Notes under the pieces: model-generated
Told to the model about the DNA's origin: nothing
Database searches by the model: none
Seen by the model: only the letters and a program-made list of their open reading frames with translations
Shown: piece after piece, positions 35,310 through 42,170 of the stretch
How positions within the stretch are numbered: position 1 is the first letter of the stretch
Layout: the number at the start of each line of letters is the position of its first letter
NCBI GenBank assembly: GCA_027307045.1
Contig: DAHUXR010000020.1
Location: forward strand, 1-50,225
Direction: 5' to 3'
DNA: 50,225 nt
DNA from: Acidobacteriaceae bacterium
Lineage (GTDB): Bacteria > Acidobacteriota > Terriglobia > Terriglobales > Acidobacteriaceae
Made by a program: the position numbers and the translations under genes

Positions 35310-35823
35310 TCCGGCCCAATTTCAGCCTGATTTTTCCATTTTTACTGTTCGGTCGGCAGAGGGTGGCAACTAGGCACGCCCCAAGTACCAGCTAAATACC
35401 AACTACCGTGTCTTCTCGCTGACTGCTGAGCGCTGAATGCCAATTGCTAGTTTTCAAAGACCATCCAAGGATCGGCCTGGGCCGTCCCGAGCAATAGTTC
35501 CGTCCCTAGTTGGCCTAGAACCAATCGCTCCAACTCATTATATCGTATTTTATTCGCTCTTGGCAACCAGGAAGTTCTTAGATAGCGAACCAGTTTTTCT
35601 GGGAAATGTGTCACCTTATGGAAGGGTGGCCCACAGCGCACCTTTGGGCTGGCCGCGCCACTTCCTAGAAGGGCGTTTCACGGGACCAATGTCCGATGCC
35701 GGGTCAAATCCTTGCTCGATTAGCGCGTTGGCCTCAAGCCGGCAGCTGAGCCAAGGGTCATTTATCCGCTAAGGCGGCGATTCGGCCAGGTGACGAGAGC
35801 GCGATTGAACTAAGCCTCCGCAG

Positions 35824-35851
35824 CCACCCCTGGCTGGGGTTACAGGGGTGG
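35824..35851. repeat. 9-bp inverted repeat between the gene-free zone and the SRPBCC gene
   Basis: Perfect CCACCCCTG/CAGGGGTGG (35824-35832 with 35843-35851). On the reverse strand, where it would terminate the SRPBCC gene, no T-tract follows, so a terminator role is doubtful. Confidence 0.35.
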
Positions 35852-35910
35852 ACCTGCGTTTGCTTTGCGTTCATTATCTCGCGCATGACGATCATCCAGG
35901 CTTCAACTTC

Positions 35911-36420
35911 TTATTTCGTCTGCATCAGCCCCGCAATAACCGCAGCAAGTTTATCGAGTATCTGGTTCCAGCCCTCTAATTGGCCGCTATTTTTCGCGCT
36001 CTCCATCGGTTCATTTCCTATGAAGGTAAGTTTCGTCTGGCCGTTTCCGAGATCCTCAAAGATGGTCACGTCGTACGCACCGTCTATAGCCTCATGTTCT
36101 ATTCCTAATTGCGCAGGATCAATCTTGTTTCCCTTCGCGTCGGAAAAGTACATCAAGGAAACGATCTTCTCGTATGGAACAATCTCGCGGTATTCAACCG
36201 CATTCCAGAACTCCTGCCCATCCGGCGACTTCATGCAGCAGAGGAATTTTCCTCCAACGCGAAAATCCATCTCGCAAACGGGCGCAGTAAAGCCCTTCGG
36301 TCCCCACCACTGCATCACGTATTTCGGGTCTGTCCACGCCTTCCAAACCAATTCGCGTGGGGCATCAAAAACTCTTGTGACGACCATCCGCTCTGTCTCG
36401 TTAACCGTGCTTTTTGTCAT
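35911..36420 (-). CDS. SRPBCC/AHSA1-family protein
   Basis: A 169-aa START/Bet v1-fold protein (AHSA1-like). Typical family pieces are RVFDAPRELVWKAWTDPKYVMQWWGPKGF, MDFRVGGKFLCCMKSPDG, and the final helix GWNQILDKLAAVIAG (all quoted in part). These proteins bind small hydrophobic ligands; they are very often paired with an ArsR-type regulator, as here, where the upstream regulator overlaps its start by 20 nt. The ligand and the regulatory logic are unknown. Confidence 0.9.
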   Translation of the reverse strand: MTKSTVNETERMVVTRVFDAPRELVWKAWTDPKYVMQWWGPKGFTAPVCEMDFRVGGKFLCCMKSPDGQEFWNAVEYREIVPYEKIVSLMYFSDAKGNKIDPAQLGIEHEAIDGAYDVTIFEDLGNGQTKLTFIGNEPMESAKNSGQLEGWNQILDKLAAVIAGLMQTK

Positions 36421-36754
36421 CTCTGGCCTCCTCTTTTTTCATTTGATTCACAACCACATCCAACTTGTCGAAACTCTCTTCCCAGAATCGGCGATAGCTA
36501 ATCGCCCAGTCGCTGACTGTCTTTATCGCCTCTGGCCTAAGCCTGCACACGCTCTCTCTTCCACGCTTCGTCTTGATCACAATGCGCGCCCGCACCAGGT
36601 AGGCAATATGTTTTGAAATCATCTGCTGCGAGAGTGCAAACGGTTCCGTCAATCCATGCACAGAGGCAGGCCCATGGGAGAGTCGTTCGATCATCGCCCG
36701 GCGGGTTGGATCAGACAAAGCCGCAAATGTTGTACCTAATTTATCCACAACCAT
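36401..36754 (-). CDS. ArsR-family winged-helix repressor
   Basis: A 117-aa ArsR-fold regulator. TTFAALSDPTRRAMIERLSHG is the classic opening, followed by the recognition helix in LSQQMISKHIAYLVRARIV and the wing KRGRESVCRLRPEA. No metal-binding ELCVCDL motif is present, so it probably senses something other than arsenic. The end overlaps the SRPBCC gene by 20 nt, the usual ArsR-SRPBCC pair. An ATG at 36754 is possible, but a consensus-like promoter puts the expected first base at 36748, exactly a GTG in frame, so the true start may be that GTG on a leaderless transcript. Confidence 0.88.
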   Translation of the reverse strand: MVVDKLGTTFAALSDPTRRAMIERLSHGPASVHGLTEPFALSQQMISKHIAYLVRARIVIKTKRGRESVCRLRPEAIKTVSDWAISYRRFWEESFDKLDVVVNQMKKEEARDDKKHG

Positions 36755-36782
36755 ATGGTAGTGGATTCTCTGTCAATGTCAA
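36755..36782 (-). promoter_or_regulatory. Strong promoter of the ArsR-SRPBCC pair
   Basis: Reverse strand: a perfect TTGACA (36777-36782) with 16-bp spacing to TACCAT (36755-36760). A second overlapping TTGACA sits at 36771-36776. Start of transcription is expected about 36748, i.e. inside the annotated ATG frame. An ATATGG/CCATAT palindrome (36751-36758) overlaps the -10, where a repressor could bind. Confidence 0.6.
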
Positions 36783-36794
36783 GTATGAATTTTT

Positions 36795-36836
36795 CGATTC
36801 CTGATTTCTGTTCCCTGATCTCTGAACCCTGACACG
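36795..36836. repeat. Degenerate short-repeat text
   Basis: A run of 'tttcgattcctgatttctg' followed by 'ttccctgatctctgaaccctg' built from variations of CTGTTCCCTGA. Similar text recurs between genes in Acidobacteriota. It separates the ArsR promoter from the next small gene. Confidence 0.35.
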
Positions 36837-36857
36837 TGCGCTAATTTATATTTCCCC

Positions 36858-37170
36858 ATGAACCGCGTATCGCAGCTGGGTGCGTCACGGTTGAGGCGCC
36901 GCGACGTTCGTGGTATTTGCCGCGCTCTATGGTTGTGGCCTTCCCATGTTGGAAGCGCAATGGTCTTTAGGACGCGTGGGAAGTCTCTTCCTCTTTACTA
37001 TCATGCTCGGAATTCTTATGGGCGGCCCGCTGGCGGCGTTCACCAGCATGACGGCCGGCGTCACTCTCTTCAAATTCGGCTGCCACTTCTTTGCAGAAAG
37101 TAGCGGCCGAGTTTCTGAAGTCAGCGTCGTAATAGCGAGGCTGGCATCGTGCAGCAGGGGCCGTCGCTGA
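36858..37170 (+). pseudogene. Small two-helix membrane protein, probably frameshifted
   Basis: From an ATG at 36858 the protein begins MNRVSQLGASRLRRRDV, then the frame degenerates. One base over, from 36910, it reads VVFAALYGCGLPMLEAQWSLGRVG (in part) with helices SLFLFTIMLGILMGGPLAAFTSM and TAGVTLFKFGCHFFAES, a convincing membrane protein. The join near 36908 looks like a one-base indel. Alternatively a GTG at 36910 starts a shorter intact protein, but there is no ribosome binding site. Family unknown. Confidence 0.4.
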
Positions 37171-37515
37171 TTTTGAACAGGAAAAGTCGGGCACCGAAAC
37201 GTGGTTTTTGGCTGATGCGCGGTGCCCAGCCGGCTACCAGTGCCGGTGCCCGACTCTTTGCCGGAAGCCCGATTCCGGCCTTCCTCACCACCCGGAAAGG
37301 GCGATGAAGAAATCAATTTTGAGAATTTCAACTTGCTGCTTGAAAAGCACTTTCAGGATCGCCCGCGATTCCTCCAAAAAAAGTCCACGCATTGTTGCCG
37401 TGAATGTGCTGGCAAAATCATCCGTTCGCTGCAACGGAAAATTCTTGCCAATTTTCTGAATTCACTTTAGGCGGACCCTGAGCGTGCCTTGGGCTCAAGA
37501 GTTTGGACGAACGCT
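37171..37515. other. Intergenic region with inverted repeats
   Basis: An 11-bp inverted repeat GTCGGGCACCG/CGGTGCCCGAC (37186-37196 with 37244-37254) and a 7-bp stem GCCGGAA/TTCCGGC (37260-37266 with 37273-37279) lie side by side. Short frames overlapping them lack ribosome binding sites and recognisable domains. No T-tract marks either stem as a terminator. Confidence 0.4.
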
Positions 37516-37881
37516 CTAGCGTCTGAGAGGTATTAGCAGGTTTGACGGGCCATGGCTTGGCTGAGCGGCCGTGCCGCGACGAATGAAGAGTTGTGGGGGT
37601 GCAAAACTTGGCAGCTGTCCGGTTGCTATAGCGATGCGCTGCGGCGTTTCCAGCTGGATACTGAGCGCACGCTCGGTAACCTGGCTGGGGACAACGTAAT
37701 TGAAATCGACCGTCACAATAGGCGGAATATCGTCATAAGGATCCGGATCATACGAATCGGACCAGCAACTCGCGGTCCCGGCCAGGAAAAACATGAGGCC
37801 AAAAACGAAGCCGCGCAACGATCTATGAGAAAGGAAATACATTCTTTGCCAATCTTTCAATAAGCCTGCGAAAGATTGCAC
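37516..37881 (-). CDS. Possible secreted small protein of unknown function
   Basis: Up to 121 aa from a GTG at 37881, or about 108 aa from an ATG at 37842. The hydrophobic stretch GFVFGLMFFLAGTASC could be a signal peptide ending near a cysteine, but the lipobox is poor (TASC). The mature part begins with a run of Asp, Pro and Tyr (SDSYDPDPYDDIPP) and then strand-like VTVDFNYVVPSQVTE. No family recognised and no clear ribosome binding site. Confidence 0.4.
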   Translation of the reverse strand: MQSFAGLLKDWQRMYFLSHRSLRGFVFGLMFFLAGTASCWSDSYDPDPYDDIPPIVTVDFNYVVPSQVTERALSIQLETPQRIAIATGQLPSFAPPQLFIRRGTAAQPSHGPSNLLIPLRR

Positions 37882-38093
37882 CTGAGCGCCTTACTCAGTG
37901 TGACATCGCATATATTAGCAGAATTTTGGAGAGACCCTAAGTTTTTTGAGCAGCCTATCTTTTAGGTGGATTGGCGGGGTTATTCGCTATCTGAGGGGCC
38001 CAATGCGTTGCTGATCAGCCGCCGGTCTCACCGCCACTCAAACGCCGATCGCGGCTGCCCAACCGTATTCCTGCCCCCATTTACAATGCCTGC

Positions 38094-38831
38094 GTGAATG
38101 ATTTGAAAGGCAAGACGGTTTTCATCACCGGCGCGGCCCGCCGTTTGGGCAAAGCCATCGCTCTTGCCACCGCTCAGGCTGGCGCGAATGTGGCATTCAC
38201 CTTTCGATCTTCCGCCAATGAAGCTAGACAAACTCTCAAAGAAATAGAAGCTACTGGTGTTCAGGCGCTTGCTTTCGAATGCGATCTTCGCCAGCCAGAG
38301 AGCGCCCAAAAAGCGGTTGAGAACGTCCTGAAACAGTTCAGGCAGATTGACCTGCTGATCAACAACGCCGGCGTCTTTGAAACCTCAAATATCGGAGAGA
38401 TCACAGCGGAACAGTGGGATGAAGTTTTCGCCGTCAATGTCCGCGCGCCATATCTGGTTTCGCAAAGCTGCATTCCCTCATTGCGTAGCGCCCGAGGCCG
38501 CATTATCAATATGGGATCGTTAGGTGGTGAGAAGCCGTGGGCGACGCATGCCCACTACTGCTCTTCCAAGGCCGCGCTGCACATGCTTACCCAAGTGATG
38601 GCTAAAGCACTGGCGCCGGAGATTGCCGTTAACTGCGTTGCGCCCGGAATGATCGATGCTGGCGCAGAAGAAAAAGATCCGGAGCTCCTTCAACGGCTCG
38701 CTGCGCATACGCCCATGAAAAAGAACGGAACGCCACAGGACGTTGTAAGCGCCGTAATGTATTTCGCCACCGCGCCGCACTTCATCACAGGCCAGATTCT
38801 CACCGTTGATGGCGGCCTCAGTCTGCGTTAG
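38094..38831 (+). CDS. SDR-family NAD(P)-dependent oxidoreductase
   Basis: A 245-aa short-chain dehydrogenase/reductase. The cofactor motif is TGAARRLGKA, with arginines that suggest NADP preference as in pteridine-reductase-like members; NNAG follows, then the catalytic Ser in MGSLGG and Tyr-x-x-x-Lys in HYCSSKAAL. GQILTVDGGLSLR closes the protein. The start is GTG at 38094. Substrate unknown; FabG-like and pteridine-reductase-like roles are both possible. Confidence 0.88.
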   Translation: MNDLKGKTVFITGAARRLGKAIALATAQAGANVAFTFRSSANEARQTLKEIEATGVQALAFECDLRQPESAQKAVENVLKQFRQIDLLINNAGVFETSNIGEITAEQWDEVFAVNVRAPYLVSQSCIPSLRSARGRIINMGSLGGEKPWATHAHYCSSKAALHMLTQVMAKALAPEIAVNCVAPGMIDAGAEEKDPELLQRLAAHTPMKKNGTPQDVVSAVMYFATAPHFITGQILTVDGGLSLR

Positions 38832-39965
38832 CTACCGCTGGCTCACAAAAGCCTTTACCACAATCGCCCGCGGGGCCTTCCCCAAAGGGATCATTGTCTC
38901 CAGCGCTGGAATCTCCGGCTGCGGTCTGCCTTTGTTATCGATCAACGAAAGTACAGTCATATCGCCGCTTCCAGTGTTTACAACTAGTAAAAGCAACTGG
39001 TTGGGTGAGAGTGCCATGCTCTCCGGATGGCTCCCGACCGGCACTGAGGCCGTGCGTTTGCCATTGTCAATGCTGTATACCGCTACCGAATCGGACCCAA
39101 AATTCGCCACATACAGCAGAGCATTGTCGGGGGAAACCAGTCCGCGCGCGGGATGGTCCCCGATCTGGAAGGTATTATTCACCTCATTGGTTGAGGTCAC
39201 GATTTCAGAAATCGAGCTATCGTCATAGTTCGCTACAAAAACCTCGCCGCCATCCGGTTTCACCGCGATTTGCGCGGGAGTCTTGCCCACATCCAGCAGC
39301 GTCAGCAGTTTGTCCGTCTTCAGGTCCACCGCCGCCACCTGCCGGGATTCACTGCATGCCACAAAAACTTTGCTGGAATCCGGAACAATCGCCAGTTCCA
39401 CCGGCTTCGCGCATACGGCCACTTTGTCGCGTACTTCCAGTTTTTGCGTATCCACAATAGCGATAGAATTTTCATCCCTCAGCGCCACAATCGCCAGTTT
39501 GCCATCCGGCGTCAGCCGCGCAAGATTGCTTCCATTCCCGGTGGGGATGTATTTGATCACCTTGCGCTGGTCCAGATCGATCACCGACAGGTTGGCTGAG
39601 CCGGAATTCGCAACATAAGCCCGCTTGCCGTCGGAGGAAACGTCTACAAAAAATGGCGCTCGATGTACGCCGATGGTCGATACTACTTTGTTCGTCTCCG
39701 CGTCAATCACGCTGATGTTGTTGGATTCCGTGTTGGCGACGTAAATCTCATTCTTATGGGGATTCGCCGCCAGCCCCGTCGGACTGCGGCCCACTGAAAC
39801 GGTGGTGAGAATTGAGAGGGCGCGCAGGTCGATTACCGTCACGCTATTATTGCCGCCATTAGAGATGTACGCGTACTCGCGATAGTTGGGGCTGGGCTCC
39901 GGCGTGTCCTTGCAGCCTGCAAGCAGGCAAAGGGCAAGACATGCCGCTAATGTTAATGCTCGCAA
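38832..39965 (-). CDS. YVTN beta-propeller lipoprotein
   Basis: A 377-aa exported seven-bladed propeller of the YncE/YVTN type. The start is the TTG at 39965, which sits one base after the stop of the DAHP synthase gene and gives a lipoprotein signal ending LLAGC. The blades repeat a strand pattern of the kind VANTESNNISVIDAETNKVV, VANSGSANLSVIDLDQRKV and VANYDDSSISEIVTS. Such proteins may bind ligands or partners at the cell surface; function is not known. An upstream in-frame start inside the previous gene is unlikely because it would lose the signal. Confidence 0.82.
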   Translation of the reverse strand: MRALTLAACLALCLLAGCKDTPEPSPNYREYAYISNGGNNSVTVIDLRALSILTTVSVGRSPTGLAANPHKNEIYVANTESNNISVIDAETNKVVSTIGVHRAPFFVDVSSDGKRAYVANSGSANLSVIDLDQRKVIKYIPTGNGSNLARLTPDGKLAIVALRDENSIAIVDTQKLEVRDKVAVCAKPVELAIVPDSSKVFVACSESRQVAAVDLKTDKLLTLLDVGKTPAQIAVKPDGGEVFVANYDDSSISEIVTSTNEVNNTFQIGDHPARGLVSPDNALLYVANFGSDSVAVYSIDNGKRTASVPVGSHPESMALSPNQLLLLVVNTGSGDMTVLSLIDNKGRPQPEIPALETMIPLGKAPRAIVVKAFVSQR

Positions 39966-39966
39966 G

Positions 39967-41028
39967 TTATCTGCCGGCCTTGGCAACCGCGGGCTGCGTG
40001 TGCGGCTGTTGGACGTTGCGGCGCAGCACGGCTGCAATCTGCCTTATCTCATGCATCATCTCGTCGAATTGATCAGGGAAGATCGACTGTGCCCCATCAG
40101 AAAGGGCGCGCTCGGGATCGTGGTGTACCTCCACCATGATTCCGTCTGCGCCCACCGCCACCGCGGCCCTCGAGAGCGGCAGGACCTTGTTGCGTTTTCC
40201 CGTTCCGTGGCTTGGATCAACAATAATCGGCAAGTGGCTCAACCGCTGCACGGCGGGCACAATACTCAAGTCAAGGGTGTTCCGTGTATGGTCGGCAAAG
40301 GTGCGGACGCCGCGTTCACACAGGATCACTTCATAATTGCCTTCGCTCAGGATGTATTCCGCCGCCATCAGAAATTCTTCGAGCGTGGCGGACATACCTC
40401 GTTTCAACATTACCGGTTTGCGTAACCGTCCCACCTTCTTCAATAAGGAAAAGTTCTGCATGTTGCGCGCGCCAATCTGGATTACGTCCGCATACTCCGC
40501 CACCAGATGCAGTGACTCTTCGTCCAGCGCTTCTGTAATAATCCGCAGCCCAAAACGGTCGCGGATTTCCGCCATGATCTTCAGGGCGTCCTCTCCCAGA
40601 CCTTGAAATGCATATGGCGATGTACGCGGCTTGTAAGCTCCTCCGCGGAAAAACCTCGCGCCGCCCTTGGCGATTCGTTCTGCAATTGCAAAAGCCTGCT
40701 CACGGGATTCGATAGAGCAAGGTCCTGCAACCACTCCCAGGTCGCGACCGCCAAAACTTCCATCGCTGCCGGCAAAGGTAATGACCGTATCTTCTTCCTT
40801 CGCGTCGCGGCTTACCAATTTGTATGGCTTGCTTACGTGTATGACTTCCTGCACGCCGGACATTTCGTCCAGCACGCCTTGCTCCATGGCGCCTTTATTG
40901 CCGGTAATGCCAATGGCGGTGCGCTGCTCCCCTGGTATGGGGTGCGCCCGGTAACCGAGCGACTCAATTCGCTCGCAAACCGCGCGAACCTGCTCCTCAG
41001 TGGCATGCGCCTTCATTACGACTAACAT
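39967..41028 (-). CDS. aroF: 3-deoxy-7-phosphoheptulonate synthase (AroAI-beta type)
   Basis: A 353-aa enzyme condensing phosphoenolpyruvate and erythrose 4-phosphate in the first step of aromatic amino-acid synthesis. The N-terminal ~75 residues form a ferredoxin-like regulatory domain of the Thermotoga/Bacillus type ([14 protein letters not shown]), then the TIM barrel with [35 protein letters not shown], and the metal-binding [10 protein letters not shown]. The downstream YVTN lipoprotein starts one base after its stop, so translation is probably coupled. Erythrose 4-phosphate would come from the pentose phosphate enzymes earlier in the window. Confidence 0.95.
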   Translation of the reverse strand: MLVVMKAHATEEQVRAVCERIESLGYRAHPIPGEQRTAIGITGNKGAMEQGVLDEMSGVQEVIHVSKPYKLVSRDAKEEDTVITFAGSDGSFGGRDLGVVAGPCSIESREQAFAIAERIAKGGARFFRGGAYKPRTSPYAFQGLGEDALKIMAEIRDRFGLRIITEALDEESLHLVAEYADVIQIGARNMQNFSLLKKVGRLRKPVMLKRGMSATLEEFLMAAEYILSEGNYEVILCERGVRTFADHTRNTLDLSIVPAVQRLSHLPIIVDPSHGTGKRNKVLPLSRAAVAVGADGIMVEVHHDPERALSDGAQSIFPDQFDEMMHEIRQIAAVLRRNVQQPHTQPAVAKAGR

Positions 41029-41184
41029 GATTTTCGCCCTCGTTGAACCTTCAGTTTACTTTGATTTTGTCTTCAGTAGCAATCAAAAGCTGATAGCAAC
41101 CCGGCTCTGCGACCCATCTTTACCATGTTAAAATCAATCATTTAGCACATGCCTGCAGGGAATCCAGAGCGTAAGCGCTTTGCT

Positions 41185-42165
41185 ATGTCTAAGCCAAAAA
41201 TCCTTAGCGTTCATGAGCGCAAGCGGCTCAGCATGAAGGACGTGCTTTTGTGGGCGGAAGGCGAACCACCCAAGCCTGGTTCCCGGCGTATCGGCATACA
41301 CACCTCGACGGCTGGCGGTGTTGAGATGGCTGCGGAGCGGGCCTATCGGCTGGGGGCCAATACGTTTCAGATTTTTTCTTCCAGCCCTAGGCAATGGCAG
41401 CCGTATTCGCTTTCGTCGGCGCAGTGCGATGCAATGCGAGGCTTGCGGGAAAAATATGGAATTTCCCCCATGGCCATCCATAGCGGCTATCTGGTGAACC
41501 TGGCCAGCGCCACGCTGGAGTTTCATCGAAAATCGGTCAAGGCTTTTCGCGGGGAACTGGAACGCGCGCTGGCGCTTTGCGCGGAGTTTCTGGTTTTGCA
41601 TCCCGGTTCCTTTCGCGGACGCAGCCGCGAAGAAGGCCTGGAGTTAGTCGCACACTCGATTGCCGAAGCCGCCGAGGGACTGGAACTGGAAAAATCCAAC
41701 CTTCGCGTTCTGATTGAGAACACTGCTGGCTCTGAATTTTCGTTGGGCGGATCGTTTGATCAGGTGGCGCACCTGTTGCATTATCTGCGGCCGGTTTGTC
41801 CGGTGGGCGCCTGTATCGACACATGCCACACGCATGTTTCAGGTTATGACATTGTTTCCGAATCCGGCTGGCATGAGACCATGCAGAAGCTGGATGAGAC
41901 GATCGGGCTGAAGAACGTAATGGTCTGGCATTGCAATGACGCGAAGGATGCGCGTGGTTCAAAGCGCGACCGCCATGAGCACGTCGGCAAAGGCACGATT
42001 GGCCTGGACGCTTTCCGCCGCTTGTTGAACGATCCGCGCACGGAGCATGCGGCTTTCATCGCGGAAACGCCGATTGAAGATCCCGGCGACGATTTGCGTA
42101 ACATAGAAACGTTAAAATCATTGGTACAGGTAGCCACGGCCCCGGCAAAGCGGAAGAGAGCATAG
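41185..42165 (+). CDS. nfo: Endonuclease IV (apurinic/apyrimidinic endonuclease)
   Basis: A TIM-barrel AP endonuclease with three zinc sites. IGIHTSTAGG opens the barrel; zinc ligands appear in order as His of AIHSGYLVN, Glu of LIENTAGSE, Asp and His of CIDTCHTHVSGYD, His of VWHCND, Asp/His of RHEHVGKG and Glu of IAETPIED. It would cleave DNA at abasic sites in base excision repair. I placed the start at the ATG at 41185 (MSKPKIL); 41149 is an earlier ATG and neither has a good ribosome binding site. Either way about 40 residues precede the barrel, longer than E. coli Nfo. Confidence 0.93.
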   Translation: MSKPKILSVHERKRLSMKDVLLWAEGEPPKPGSRRIGIHTSTAGGVEMAAERAYRLGANTFQIFSSSPRQWQPYSLSSAQCDAMRGLREKYGISPMAIHSGYLVNLASATLEFHRKSVKAFRGELERALALCAEFLVLHPGSFRGRSREEGLELVAHSIAEAAEGLELEKSNLRVLIENTAGSEFSLGGSFDQVAHLLHYLRPVCPVGACIDTCHTHVSGYDIVSESGWHETMQKLDETIGLKNVMVWHCNDAKDARGSKRDRHEHVGKGTIGLDAFRRLLNDPRTEHAAFIAETPIEDPGDDLRNIETLKSLVQVATAPAKRKRA

Positions 42166-42170
42166 TAGAA

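Larger units (their letters stand above)
34911..35910. other. 1 kb region with no supported gene
   Basis: Short frames here have unnatural composition and no ribosome binding sites. Contents include repeat-like text at 35085-35160 (GATCCGCGACTATCCGCG and a TTCCGCGGTAAGGTTTTGCC end) and 35405-35440, a compound repeat at 35251-35309 and an inverted repeat at 35824-35851. Base composition shifts within it. It looks like degraded intergenic or former mobile DNA; nothing identifies the source. Confidence 0.5.

Noticed and set aside
35437-35772. 111-aa forward frame in the gene-free zone
   Set aside because: High Pro/Ser/Ala/Ile without fold pattern; no ribosome binding site.
35824-35851. Terminator for the SRPBCC gene
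   Set aside because: The stem is strong but no T-tract follows on the reverse strand.
37208-37470. Two overlapping forward frames
   Set aside because: Neither has a ribosome binding site or a recognisable domain; both cross inverted repeats.
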